Shown piece by piece: positions 18,977 to 28,279 of a DNA stretch of 54,868 nucleotides. A model generated the notes under the pieces. It worked only from the letters and a program-made list of their open reading frames with translations, had not been told where the DNA came from and ran no database searches. The DNA comes from an uncultured Clostridia bacterium (lineage in GTDB: Bacteria > Bacillota > Clostridia > Christensenellales > Borkfalkiaceae). Within the stretch, counting starts at the first letter, position 1, and each line of letters begins with the position of its first letter. Made by a program: the position numbers and the translations under genes. Location of the stretch: the NCBI GenBank assembly GCA_944368925.1, contig CALVXG010000016.1, forward strand, positions 1-54,868, in the 5' to 3' direction.

Positions 18977-19044
18977 ATTTTAACATAAGCGGAAGTGATA
19001 AATCTATACCGATTTGGTAAAACAATCTATATATTTGTAACAAT
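18977..19044 (-). promoter_or_regulatory. Importer-operon promoter and candidate AraC operator
   Basis: On the minus strand a TAAAAT -10 box (18982-18977) has no good -35 (AGATTT/TAGATT), as expected for an activator-dependent promoter. ATTGTTACAAAT (19044-19033) lies 50 bases upstream of the -10, and a related ATTGTT..ACCAAAT copy follows it at an 18-base step, giving a direct repeat. The same 12-mer occurs at almost the same distance from a TAAAAT box upstream of the 1340-residue lipoprotein gene. Assignment to the adjacent AraC regulator is inference. Confidence 0.6.
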
Positions 19045-19118
19045 AGGCTGCAAATAATATAAATATAGTCGTGAAACTCGTGAAAACGGATTTATCATAC
19101 AGAAAATGAACTCAACCG

Positions 19119-19147
19119 TTGACACTTTCAAAAAAATTTTGTATACT
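19119..19147 (+). promoter_or_regulatory. Promoter of the AraC regulator gene
   Basis: TTGACA (19119-19124), 17 bases, TATACT (19142-19147): near-consensus sigma-A promoter. The predicted start of transcription falls at the ATG (19154), so the mRNA would be leaderless. Confidence 0.75.
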
Positions 19148-19153
19148 TAATAT

Positions 19154-20077
19154 ATGAGAAGTTACTCGCACGCCGAAAGAATAAAACTAAAAAATCTGCC
19201 TACGCAAACGTTGGTCGGGTTGGAAACGGAAAAAGTTTCTTTTTTCAACATCCGTTCGCATAACGTTCCTGTATTCATTCAAGCGATCGGGATCACATAC
19301 CCTACTCCGAACTATTCCGTATCTAAAATGCCGGGAGACACCAACGTAATTGAATACGTAGTAAAAGGAAAAGGTTATATTTATGCCGATAAAAAAGTTT
19401 ACACTGTAAAAGAGGGCGATATTTATATTTTGCGTGCAGGTACAAATCAACGTTACGCCGCAGACATGAATGATCCCTATGAAAAACAATGGATCAACTT
19501 TACGAGTCCTATCTTTGACGTAATCTTTGATCAATTAAATATCGATGATTTTTATATCGCGCATCTGCCGGAATTTGCCAATTCATTCAGCGAGATGTGC
19601 TCTTTGGCAGATACTTCTGTCGATAACGATGCAATTTGTTATAAAGTAGCGGCCATTTTATTCAATATACTTTTAAACATTTCGCAAAAATTAAACGAAG
19701 CAAACGAAGAAAAAACATTTGCCGCCAGCGTGCGCAAAGAATTGGACGCCGCCGTATATACGCATGAAAACATCAATGATATCGCTTCAAAAATGCTTGT
19801 TTCCCGTCAACACCTTACGCGCGAATTCAAAAAGCAATACGGCATTACGCCTTATCAATATCTTATCAATCAAAAATTGAGCGCGGCAAAAAAATTTTTG
19901 ATCCACACAAATTTTTCCGTTAAATTTATAGCCCAACGACTTGGATTTGATGATGAAAACCACTTTTCTTCTCTTTTCAAAGACAAAGTGCAAATGTCTC
20001 CGATGCGATATAAACAATTAAATACTGCTACCCCCCTCCGTGAAACCTTTTCAATCACACGAAGCAACGTTTATTAA
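19154..20077 (+). CDS. AraC family transcriptional regulator
   Basis: A 307-residue regulator: an N-terminal cupin-type sensing domain (about 30-160, with GYIYADKKVYTVKEGDIYI) and a C-terminal double helix-turn-helix (about 192-288, with VSRQHLTREFKKQYG in the first HTH and FDDENHFSSLFKDKVQMSP in the second). It is the only regulator in the locus and is transcribed away from the importer operon, the standard layout for a sugar-responsive activator. No ribosome-binding site precedes the ATG and the promoter -10 lies only 6 bases away, so translation may be leaderless. Its ligand is unknown. Confidence 0.93.
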   Translation: MRSYSHAERIKLKNLPTQTLVGLETEKVSFFNIRSHNVPVFIQAIGITYPTPNYSVSKMPGDTNVIEYVVKGKGYIYADKKVYTVKEGDIYILRAGTNQRYAADMNDPYEKQWINFTSPIFDVIFDQLNIDDFYIAHLPEFANSFSEMCSLADTSVDNDAICYKVAAILFNILLNISQKLNEANEEKTFAASVRKELDAAVYTHENINDIASKMLVSRQHLTREFKKQYGITPYQYLINQKLSAAKKFLIHTNFSVKFIAQRLGFDDENHFSSLFKDKVQMSPMRYKQLNTATPLRETFSITRSNVY

Positions 20078-20079
20078 AG

Positions 20080-20107
20080 GCGGCCGCTATGTTGCGGCTG
20101 CTTTTTT
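20080..20107 (+). terminator. Terminator of the AraC gene
   Basis: GCGGCCGC (20080-20087) pairs with GCGGCTGC (20094-20101, one G-T pair) across TATGTT, followed by six T. It starts two bases after the araC stop. Confidence 0.85.
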
Positions 20108-20176
20108 GTTACTTCATTGTTCCGGTTCTGCAACAGGTATTTTGACTGCGCTCATACTTATTCAGTCTATAAAACT

Positions 20177-20207
20177 ATCGCCCGCGCCATGCTAAGGCGC
20201 GGGCGAT
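20177..20207 (-). terminator. Terminator after the SASA esterase gene
   Basis: ATCGCCCGCGCC and GGCGCGGGCGAT form a perfect 12-bp stem with a 7-base loop, 13 bases after the esterase stop. The following T tract on the minus strand (AGTTTTAT) is short but the stem is very stable. Confidence 0.75.
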
Positions 20208-20219
20208 ACAGAAAGATTT

Positions 20220-22835
20220 TTATACTCCCATAACTTCAAGGATCTTTTCACCGACAAGATTGCCGATTGCAAGCTGCGAACTATAACTCCAATGCCACTT
20301 ATCATAGCAACCGCTATCGTATGCAGAACCGAGTTTGTACTGCCCCGATTGTATGATATAAACGCCGGGAATCTCGCTCAATGTATTTTGCATATCGATA
20401 AATTTCTGCGGATTTCCGCTCGTATCGCTATTGGCCGTTACGGATACCTGCCCCACATATACCGGCATGGAAGACAAATCAGCTCCCGCTATTTTCCCCA
20501 AATCTGCTCGAACATCGGAAACAAAGAATTTAAACGCATTTTTATATTCATTTTGTATTCCGCCATTGATCACGCGCCCGATATCGCTTTCCCCCTGCAT
20601 CCAATACAGACCTTTAATATGTACCGTATAGCCCATCGCTTTCAATTCGCCGATCCGCTTTTCCGCTTCGGCAATCAAATTACGATACAATCCGCCCGTC
20701 AGCGAGGTGACGCCCGATGTAAGCGTTTCCTGATAAGAAGGAGATACCCAGTTGCCTTCCGGCGCATTCTCCCCGTCGAAGTTGTTGAGCAGACTTGTCC
20801 CGCCGGCTGCATATTTAATGATAGCCGCCGTTTTTCCGCTTTCTGCGTTGTAGTAGTCCGACATCGCCTCCGCCATGCCGAGTTCCGGCCCGAAATATTC
20901 TCGGCTATCCGATGTGCGGCCAAGTCCGATACGTGTGAGCTGCCATTCTAATTCCCGTTGCGTAGCAGACGAACCGGATGTACTGCGAGAATTGCCCGCA
21001 TACCATATATTTGTAAAACCATAAGCGTAACGAGAATCTTCCGCCAACGCTTGGTTATAATCGTACATCGAATATCCGGCAGCATTCGACTGCCCGGCAA
21101 TGAAATATACGTCGATATCCCCGCGGGCGGGCGCAAGCGCTTTCATCGCGCCGAGCAACTCTCTGTCAAAGGAATAATTGAAGTTGCGGACAGTGGCTTC
21201 GCCGCCGTCACCCGCCGCCGCAATGCCGATATTGGAAACTTCCGGCTCGCCATCTTCATCAACGGCGATAAGGGCACAATCATAACGGGCGGCAAATATA
21301 TCGTTCACAAAGAAATAATAAGAGGAACCGTCCCGCAAAACGCCCAATTTAATCGCCGTGCGATCGAAATTTTCAGCCCCCTCGATATCGTCGATATTTG
21401 CAACGGGCCAAATGTTGTTTTCGCCCACACTTCTCCACCCGGCGGGTTTGCTCACATAAATGCTGCTGCCGTAAATACCCGCAACGAGAAAACGATCTAT
21501 GCTTTGATTATCGTGCGCAATCAAAAGACCGTAAACATCATCCCGATCCATGGCTGTCTGCGTCGCGTCAAACACCCCTTCCATGTAGTAGGCCGTGCCC
21601 GTCTTGCCGCCTTCGAATACAAATGTCGCTTTCCGCACGACTACGCTGTCCTTTGTTTCCTCATAAAACTCCCAGTCGAAAGAGTAACTCGGGTTTAGTA
21701 TTCCGTCTCCGCCCAATTGCACCGGTGATACGGGCAAGGATATTTCTGCCGTTTCTCCCGCGGAAAGTTCCGCATTGACGATCTGCGTAATATCTTTATA
21801 TGTATATTCTATGCTGTACTCGCCCGGCTCCAGGTTTTCTATACGAGCTATTCCATCGGAAAACGACGCGGTAAAAACTTCTCCGCCGTCCGTGCTGACA
21901 GCGCTTGCCGTCATGTTCTTCCAATCCGTCTGCGGATCAAAGTAATCTTCATACAGGGAATAACTCTTTCCGCCGACCGTAACTGATGCAATTTCAGGTT
22001 TCAGAACAAGTGTCGGAAAAGATTCGTAACGTACCGTCAGTACATATGCTCCGCCGGCACGGGGAAGAAAAGACCATTCAGATTCGGAAATTTCTGTAAG
22101 ACCCACATTTTTGCCGCCCATTGTAAGGGAAATTTCCGCAAAAATACAGTCCGGCGGCACCTGAACGGAAACCTTTATCTCGTTTTCCGAATAAATATTT
22201 GCGTCCGTATCGAGCACTTTACCGAATTGCGAAACAGTCACACCCTCTCCCCGCACGGAAAGAGACGCTTCCCCCGCCTGTGCGATGATTTTATCGACAT
22301 CTTTCTCTGTACCCGAGTACCGTACGGAAGAAAAAGAAATCGTCTCGCTTCCGCCGTTTATAATACCGAGAGATGCAACAGCGCATTCTTCGTTTTCATA
22401 CGGATACAGCAACTTACCGTCGAGAAATACATAAACCATTCCCGCATCTGCCGCCAAAGCATATGAGCGCTCGCCGCTTTCAAATGTATAAGTACGGAGT
22501 AATGTTTCCTCCCCTTCCTCACTCAACACTAACCCGGAAGATGTAAATGAAAAAGTACAGACAACCCCGCTTTGCGACATCAGCGTGAATCCCCATGGCG
22601 AATCCGCAGAAGTTTTCAAGGAAACCTCTATAAATCTTTTTTGAGTATCTGTGCCGACCGCAGCGAAAGTTTCTCCCCCTTGCAAAGATATATCGCTTAT
22701 TGACGTTACCGTATCTGTTTCGCCGTCAGGATTCTGATTTGTTTCGCCACCCTCGGGTTGCTGCGTACATGCAACCAGCCCGACGGCGCATACAGATATA
22801 AGAAAAGTTAATAAAGCTATTATAATCTTTTTCAT
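20220..22835 (-). CDS. SASA/SGNH-type carbohydrate esterase lipoprotein
   Basis: An 871-residue lipoprotein (lipobox LVAC, Cys23). Residues about 30-560 are beta-rich modules, including two laminin-G/ConA-like stretches likely to bind glycan. The last 300 residues are a sialate-O-acetylesterase-like (SASA, SGNH fold) domain: FIAGQSNAAG carries the nucleophile Ser, LYWMQGESD is the family's block with Glu, and DKWHWS near the C-terminus fits the Asp-His pair. Such enzymes remove acetyl groups from polysaccharides such as xylan, pectin or sialoglycans at the cell surface; the true acyl-glycan here is unknown. It follows the large lipoprotein gene by 61 bases and is probably co-transcribed with it. 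Confidence 0.85.
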   Translation of the reverse strand: MKKIIIALLTFLISVCAVGLVACTQQPEGGETNQNPDGETDTVTSISDISLQGGETFAAVGTDTQKRFIEVSLKTSADSPWGFTLMSQSGVVCTFSFTSSGLVLSEEGEETLLRTYTFESGERSYALAADAGMVYVFLDGKLLYPYENEECAVASLGIINGGSETISFSSVRYSGTEKDVDKIIAQAGEASLSVRGEGVTVSQFGKVLDTDANIYSENEIKVSVQVPPDCIFAEISLTMGGKNVGLTEISESEWSFLPRAGGAYVLTVRYESFPTLVLKPEIASVTVGGKSYSLYEDYFDPQTDWKNMTASAVSTDGGEVFTASFSDGIARIENLEPGEYSIEYTYKDITQIVNAELSAGETAEISLPVSPVQLGGDGILNPSYSFDWEFYEETKDSVVVRKATFVFEGGKTGTAYYMEGVFDATQTAMDRDDVYGLLIAHDNQSIDRFLVAGIYGSSIYVSKPAGWRSVGENNIWPVANIDDIEGAENFDRTAIKLGVLRDGSSYYFFVNDIFAARYDCALIAVDEDGEPEVSNIGIAAAGDGGEATVRNFNYSFDRELLGAMKALAPARGDIDVYFIAGQSNAAGYSMYDYNQALAEDSRYAYGFTNIWYAGNSRSTSGSSATQRELEWQLTRIGLGRTSDSREYFGPELGMAEAMSDYYNAESGKTAAIIKYAAGGTSLLNNFDGENAPEGNWVSPSYQETLTSGVTSLTGGLYRNLIAEAEKRIGELKAMGYTVHIKGLYWMQGESDIGRVINGGIQNEYKNAFKFFVSDVRADLGKIAGADLSSMPVYVGQVSVTANSDTSGNPQKFIDMQNTLSEIPGVYIIQSGQYKLGSAYDSGCYDKWHWSYSSQLAIGNLVGEKILEVMGV

Positions 22836-22896
22836 AATGAATGTTTCCGCCTCTATATCAGTATAAAACTCGCTGTTTGCGTGTTTAACTCAAAAA

Positions 22897-25800
22897 CTAT
22901 CCGCTTACGGTCTCGTCCGCATTATTCGCAAAGATCGTGATTTTGTCCATTGCGCTCGCAGTAAATGTATAAGTATTTCCTTCGCCCGCAACAAGTTCCT
23001 GCCCGTTGTACGTCACGATAAGAACATAACCTTCCTGCGGCTCAGCCGTAAAGGTGACCGTATCTCCATACGCATACGTTCCTTCCAATCCCGTCACAGT
23101 CACCTGTTCCGCATTATATTCGGCCTGCATTTTGATTTCCGGATAGACTTCCGCCATCGTCGCCGCATTGCACGCGATACGAATATCTTTCAGGTCGAAC
23201 GGACGTTCCGCATCTATGCTTCCGTCACTGTACTGCGCCACCTCGATCAACCGTGCGTCTTTCAGCCCGCTGACCGTATATTCCTTTAATTTTATGAATG
23301 TGCCGCTGCCGTCGTCCGCCCAAAGCGATACCGTATCACCGTCCACAAAAATCGTGATATAGATACCGCCGTTCGCCTTTTCAAGCGCTCTGGCCGCCTC
23401 CGAAAGATTGATATCTCCCGTACCGGCTTTGCTGTCCTTTATCGTCAGATTTGTGTTATTCCAATTCAAAAGCTGTATGTTCAGCCATATATTGCTGTTG
23501 TCAAAGCGGAAATACAGACCCGTAACGCTTTGCTGCTCATCCATATAGCTTCCCCCGCCGATACTGAAGAATGCGGAGAACGCAAATTTGTTTGTATTCA
23601 GTTTTCCTTCAAATACGGGCGCTTCGCCTTCGCCGCTTCCTCTCGGTGCGGTTACGGTACTGTCGCCGAGCTGTATAATACGATGTTCGCCCCATTCATA
23701 CTTGCCGACATTGATATCGACTGTCTTATCGGCTTCGACCGTAATCGTTTCGGACCATATTACATAGCCTTCCGCTGCCGAGGTCAGCGTCAACGTGTAC
23801 TCGCCGGGCAAAACTTTTGCCGTATAATTACCGCTCTCTTTATCAAAAGTAACCAATGCCGACGTTCCGTCTTCCGCCATCAGCGTCATATTGACGTCTT
23901 GGTTAAACTCCGTATTTACAGAACCGCCATATTTGATTGCACCGTTCAAACCGACTGTTAAATCTTCTTCGGATTCCACCACGATTTTTGCGGCAATACC
24001 GGAACAGATAACCGAATAAGTTCCGTCCGCAGACAAGTCCAGCGTTTCTCCGTTATACGTTACGGAAGTAATGATGTACCCTTCCTTTGCCGTTACGGTA
24101 AATTCGATCATATCGGCGTAAGCATATGTTCCGTCCGCTCCGCTAAAATTGACTTGATCATCATCACAGGTTATTTCCGCCTTTACGTTGTTATAATAAG
24201 AGTCAAGTCCGTCGATAAATTCAATGTCGCTGAACGTAAACGCACCGGACGCCCAAGAACTAACCGTAAACCCTGTGATGGTTGCATTTGTAATACCGGG
24301 CATCGTGTTTGACGTCAACTCAACGATAGAATCCGCTGTCTGCAAATAAACTGCATATTCACCCGTCTTCGGATTGAGTTCTATTATTACAGGCAGACCT
24401 TCGCCCATCATCTGCTGATAATAATAGGAATCCGACTCAAACACGTTACCATTGTTCGATTGCCAAGTGCTTCCGGACCAAAGTTGGATCTGCCTTCTCC
24501 CACTATTGAGAAGACGAATGTTGAATGACTTTCCTCCTACCGTAATGATAAAACCGGGGGCGCTTTCTTTGCCGTTCTCAGCGGTAAGCGTTCGTTTAGA
24601 AAGTTGCCAAACGCTGCGCAGATAAATTGTATCCGTCAAAGAAAGACCGGTTACCGTATAAAGATTTAACGACTCTGCGTTGAGATCATCCTTAAACGCT
24701 ACTTTGCCTGCACCCGTGTCAATTTCCGCATATTCACTGCCGCCGCTGATGTTGCCCACACTCAACTCTGCGGCGAGCGATGCTTCGTATATTTCTATGT
24801 TCCCTACCGGAATCTGTACACCGCTGACCGTCAAAGACACTGAATATGCTCCGAGGGCAACATCACTCAACGCAACGGTATTTCCATCTTGTACTGTTGC
24901 CGTTATCGGTTCTCCGTCGCCTGTCAGCATCAAAGTAAGCCCCGAAAGGTCGAGATCATTCTTTAACGTGATCGTGCCGCTTGCGGATTCGTTTGCATTG
25001 TACGCAAAGATCGTGATTTTGTCCATTGCGCTCGCAGTGAATGTATAAGTATTTCCTTCGCCTGCAACAAGTTCCTGCCCATTGTACGTCACGATAAGAA
25101 CATAACCTTCCTGCGGCTCAGCCGTAAAGGTGACCGTATCTCCATACGCATACGTTCCTTCCAATCCCGTCACAGTCACCTGTTCCGCATTATATTCGGC
25201 CTGCATTTTGATTTCCGGATAGACTTCCGCCATCGTCGCCGCATTGCACGCGATACGAATATCTTTCAGGTCGAACGGACGTTCCGCATCTATGCTTCCG
25301 TCACTGTACTGCGCCACCTCGATCAACCGTGCGTCTTTCAGCCCGCTGACCGTATATTCCTTTAATTTTATGAATGTGCCGCTGCCGTCGTCCGCCCAAA
25401 GCGATACCGTATCACCGTCCACAAAAATCGTGATATAGATACCGCCGTTCGCCTTTTCAAGCGCTCTGGCCGCCTCCGAAAGATTGATATCTCCCGTACC
25501 GGCTTTGCTGTCCTTTATCGTCAGATTTGTGTTATTCCAATTCAAAAGCTGTATGTTCAGCCATATATTGCTGTTGTCAAAGCGGAAATACAGACCCGTA
25601 ACGCTTTGCTGCTCATCCATATAGCTTCCCCCGCCGATACTGAAGAATGCGGAGAACGCAAATTTGTTTGTATTCAGTTTTCCTTCAAATACGGGCGCTT
25701 CGCCTTCGCCGCTTCCTCTCGGTGCGGTTACGGTACTGTCGCCGAGCTGTATAATACGATGTTCGCCCCATTCATACTTGCCGACATTGATATCGACTGT

Positions 25801-26919
25801 CTTATCGGCTTCGACCGTAATCGTTTCGGACCATATTACATAGCCTTCCGCTGCCGAGGTCAGCGTCAATGTGTACTCGCCGGCGGGAGCTTCCGCTGTA
25901 AATGTTCCGTTTGTTCCGTCAAAAGCAACGGCTACCGCTGCATTATCATTTGAAAGCGAAAGGGAAAGATCGGCGTTCATATCTTCGCTTACGGCGCCGT
26001 CATAATGGATCGTGCCGCTCACGGTAAACATCTGCCCGAATTCGGCCTTCAAAACGATACCTTTATTCATAGCCGGAGATGTATATGTAATGACACCGCC
26101 ATCTTCCCGCACATCTCCCAAAACATCGATACCGTTGAGCGTCAATGCTTTGATATAATGACCGTCTTCGACGTTAAATGTGAATACGACTTTTTCTCCG
26201 GGCAACAGATAATCTCTGGTCGTGCTGATCTGTCCGCCCTCACCGGATTCAATGCTGATATCATAGGCATGAAGTCCGCTCGCGTTCATCGGCCACCATG
26301 TGTTTACCGTTAAAGGATCTCCGCCGATTTCATTCTCAGCAAAATTATACCATTCATCGGAACCGGATACAGGTACCGCCGCATTGAACCATACGCTATC
26401 GATTGTATTCCCGAACAACGCATACGGAAGAAAAATTTCGGCATTATAAACGGCACCGTTCCGCTGCATTGCCGTTTGCGGCATACTTTCATCATCCGGC
26501 GTCACACTTTCAAAATTGCCCGATTCCGTATATTTTGTTAAGGCAGCCGTTCCTCCCGCAGCAAAACTAAAACGATAAAGTCCATCTGCTACTGAGGAAT
26601 ATTCCTCCGATGCAAAATAAACCTGCAATACACCGTCATCATCGTTATAAACGGCTTGGTCTTCTAACGTTACGCCGAAGTAAAGCCCGTTTTTACCGAA
26701 AGACGCCGTACTCTGTATAGTCTTATTCCCGGATCCGTCAAGATACGTGTTTGTCAGCCATTTTTGTTCTTCCCAAAAATCTTCATCCAAAGCCCCGTCG
26801 ATCGTTACATTTGCATCCGGAGTTGCTTGTTTCGATTCATTATCCGAACAGGCGCAAACCATCATACAGATACAAAACAAAACGGCTAATACAGAAAACA
26901 TCTTTAATTTTTTGTTCAT
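22897..26919 (-). CDS. Large surface lipoprotein with CBM9-like domain and duplicated modules
   Basis: A 1340-residue lipoprotein; the ATG at 26919 has AAGGAGG 8 bases upstream (an earlier frame start at 26937 does not). The lipobox is VCAC (Cys24). Residues about 30-250 form a CBM9-like domain (NVTIDGALDEDFWEEQKW) resembling the lipoprotein at 11083-13089. Then follow Big/lectin-like modules: residues about 346-638 and 1038-1330 are almost identical copies, and between them lies a distinct laminin-G-like module (TDTIYLRSVWQLSKRTL). InlB/Listeria-type YAYGDTVTFTAEPQEGYVL segments recur at least three times. No catalytic motif seen; it is probably a glycan-binding or adhesion protein. The protein ends abruptly inside a linker (ETVSG then TAG). 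Confidence 0.8.
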   Translation of the reverse strand: MNKKLKMFSVLAVLFCICMMVCACSDNESKQATPDANVTIDGALDEDFWEEQKWLTNTYLDGSGNKTIQSTASFGKNGLYFGVTLEDQAVYNDDDGVLQVYFASEEYSSVADGLYRFSFAAGGTAALTKYTESGNFESVTPDDESMPQTAMQRNGAVYNAEIFLPYALFGNTIDSVWFNAAVPVSGSDEWYNFAENEIGGDPLTVNTWWPMNASGLHAYDISIESGEGGQISTTRDYLLPGEKVVFTFNVEDGHYIKALTLNGIDVLGDVREDGGVITYTSPAMNKGIVLKAEFGQMFTVSGTIHYDGAVSEDMNADLSLSLSNDNAAVAVAFDGTNGTFTAEAPAGEYTLTLTSAAEGYVIWSETITVEADKTVDINVGKYEWGEHRIIQLGDSTVTAPRGSGEGEAPVFEGKLNTNKFAFSAFFSIGGGSYMDEQQSVTGLYFRFDNSNIWLNIQLLNWNNTNLTIKDSKAGTGDINLSEAARALEKANGGIYITIFVDGDTVSLWADDGSGTFIKLKEYTVSGLKDARLIEVAQYSDGSIDAERPFDLKDIRIACNAATMAEVYPEIKMQAEYNAEQVTVTGLEGTYAYGDTVTFTAEPQEGYVLIVTYNGQELVAGEGNTYTFTASAMDKITIFAYNANESASGTITLKNDLDLSGLTLMLTGDGEPITATVQDGNTVALSDVALGAYSVSLTVSGVQIPVGNIEIYEASLAAELSVGNISGGSEYAEIDTGAGKVAFKDDLNAESLNLYTVTGLSLTDTIYLRSVWQLSKRTLTAENGKESAPGFIITVGGKSFNIRLLNSGRRQIQLWSGSTWQSNNGNVFESDSYYYQQMMGEGLPVIIELNPKTGEYAVYLQTADSIVELTSNTMPGITNATITGFTVSSWASGAFTFSDIEFIDGLDSYYNNVKAEITCDDDQVNFSGADGTYAYADMIEFTVTAKEGYIITSVTYNGETLDLSADGTYSVICSGIAAKIVVESEEDLTVGLNGAIKYGGSVNTEFNQDVNMTLMAEDGTSALVTFDKESGNYTAKVLPGEYTLTLTSAAEGYVIWSETITVEADKTVDINVGKYEWGEHRIIQLGDSTVTAPRGSGEGEAPVFEGKLNTNKFAFSAFFSIGGGSYMDEQQSVTGLYFRFDNSNIWLNIQLLNWNNTNLTIKDSKAGTGDINLSEAARALEKANGGIYITIFVDGDTVSLWADDGSGTFIKLKEYTVSGLKDARLIEVAQYSDGSIDAERPFDLKDIRIACNAATMAEVYPEIKMQAEYNAEQVTVTGLEGTYAYGDTVTFTAEPQEGYVLIVTYNGQELVAGEGNTYTFTASAMDKITIFANNADETVSG
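22929..23807 (-). repeat. Near-identical 879-bp direct repeat, downstream copy
   Basis: Matches 25005-25883 at a fixed offset of 2076 bases (692 codons) with only a handful of differences that I could find (for example near 22952, 22967, 22983 and 23794). The identity is at the DNA level, including silent positions, so duplication or gene conversion is recent. Confidence 0.9.
25005..25883 (-). repeat. Near-identical 879-bp direct repeat, upstream copy
   Basis: Partner of 22929-23807 in the same gene. The copies are in frame and separated by 1197 bases of unrelated module sequence, so recombination between them would delete 2076 bases and keep the frame. Confidence 0.9.
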
Positions 26920-26973
26920 CGTCTTTCCTCCTTTCACGATTGCCTGACCATAGAGAATATTATCTCTACTATT

Positions 26974-27040
26974 ATTTTAACGCTACGACATTATCATTTC
27001 AATGCTAAAAACGAACATGAACATTGAAATTTGTAACAAT
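26974..27040 (-). promoter_or_regulatory. Promoter and candidate AraC operator of the large lipoprotein unit
   Basis: TTGAAA (27002-26997), 17 bases, TAAAAT (26979-26974) on the minus strand. ATTGTTACAAAT (27040-27029) lies 49 bases upstream of the -10, matching the importer promoter at 18977-19044 in both motif and spacing. Confidence 0.65.
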
Positions 27041-27148
27041 GAGACTTTCTATCTCTTTCAACAATCATTTGTTATAAAATATAAGAGCTATAACTGCTTG
27101 CTCAAATAAATCCGAGCCGGTAATCTACTTGTAATACAGATAATATAG

Positions 27149-27576
<428 letters not shown>

Positions 27577-27580
27577 AGTC

Positions 27581-27612
27581 AAAGGGGCGAACAGAAAACT
27601 GTTCGCCCCTTT
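27581..27612. terminator. Strong stem-loop after recombinase remnant
   Basis: AAAGGGGCGAACAG and CTGTTCGCCCCTTT form a perfect 14-bp stem around AAAA, directly after the resolvase stop. It lacks a good T run except the terminal TTT; it may have been the terminator of the lost element gene. The rest of 27613-27890 is AT-rich with no gene I can support. Confidence 0.6.
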
Positions 27613-27742
27613 AAGGTGCCATAGTATATCTTTATCTCTTTTTTAATATTGTTTCAAAACAAACATAATAGTAAAGCAAAACTTTTCGATTCTTTTATAA
27701 GAAAGACTGTTTTAACGACCTAAAACGTTCTACTTCTTCTTA

Positions 27743-27762
27743 AATTGCATACAATTGCATAC
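27743..27762. repeat. Tandem 10-bp direct repeat
   Basis: AATTGCATAC occurs twice back to back (27743-27752, 27753-27762), about 130 bases from the tRNA-Thr fragment on the accessory side. Possible recombinase arm-type site; could be chance. Confidence 0.6.
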
Positions 27763-27890
27763 TTTTTGCTAAAATCTAATTTGCAAATGTCTTTATCTTG
27801 TGTTGTGTTCCAATAAAATAACCTCAAAAATACAAAATGTTGTGCTATTTATCCCTCTTGGAATGTAGAGCATTTCTCCTTCAAAAACAG

Positions 27891-27944
27891 ACATCTTCCT
27901 TGGTAAGGACGAGGTCGCGGGTTCAAATCCCGCTATCAGCTCCA
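27891..27944 (+). pseudogene. 3' part of a tRNA-Thr(GGT) gene (candidate attachment site)
   Basis: Contains the anticodon loop TTGGTAA (GGT), the T arm GCGGG-TTCAAAT-CCCGC (27917-27933), the acceptor 3' strand TATCAGC, the discriminator T and CCA (27942-27944). The complementary 5' acceptor strand GCTGATA and a proper D arm are missing upstream (only GTAGAGCA at 27865-27872 resembles one). A tRNA 3' fragment with an intact terminator is the classic chromosomal attR left by an element integrating in a tRNA gene; the intact gene should then lie left of the window. A simply decayed tRNA is the alternative. Confidence 0.75.
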
Positions 27945-27951
27945 AAAAAGA

Positions 27952-27979
27952 GACACCGCAAACGCGGTGTCCTTTTTTT
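27952..27979 (+). terminator. Terminator of the tRNA-Thr gene
   Basis: GACACCGC and GCGGTGTC pair across AAAC and are followed by CTTTTTTT, 8 bases after CCA. The interval 27980-28279 holds no gene I can support; it contains a C9-A10 homopolymer at 28107-28125. Confidence 0.9.
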
Positions 27980-28279
27980 ATTTCAAAGCCTTGCAAGAGC
28001 GGATTTTACTCCGCAAAAATTCTGTCGCTTCGCGGCGGAGCTGCCTATAATTTTTTCATATACCCGCAGAATAATTGCGAATAAGATGATTTACAACACT
28101 CCTATACCCCCCCCCAAAAAAAAAATAATCTCTGCTATTTTTTGATTTTGTCGACCTGAAACAAAAGAGCAATATATTTGATCTGACATATAACAATAAC
28201 AACCTTTCTTCCGGAATTCCGCCCGTTTTATAAAAAGGAAGCGAAAACATCAAAAATATTTTCGTTTCTCTCATATAAA

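Noticed and set aside
17236-19020. 594-codon plus-strand frame opposite the solute-binding protein
   Set aside because: The reverse frame is a clear lipoprotein with operon context; the plus frame has no recognisable domain.
27793-27996. Minus-strand open frame over the tRNA-Thr fragment
   Set aside because: GFEPATSSLPRK is another antisense-tRNA artefact, and there is no ribosome-binding site.
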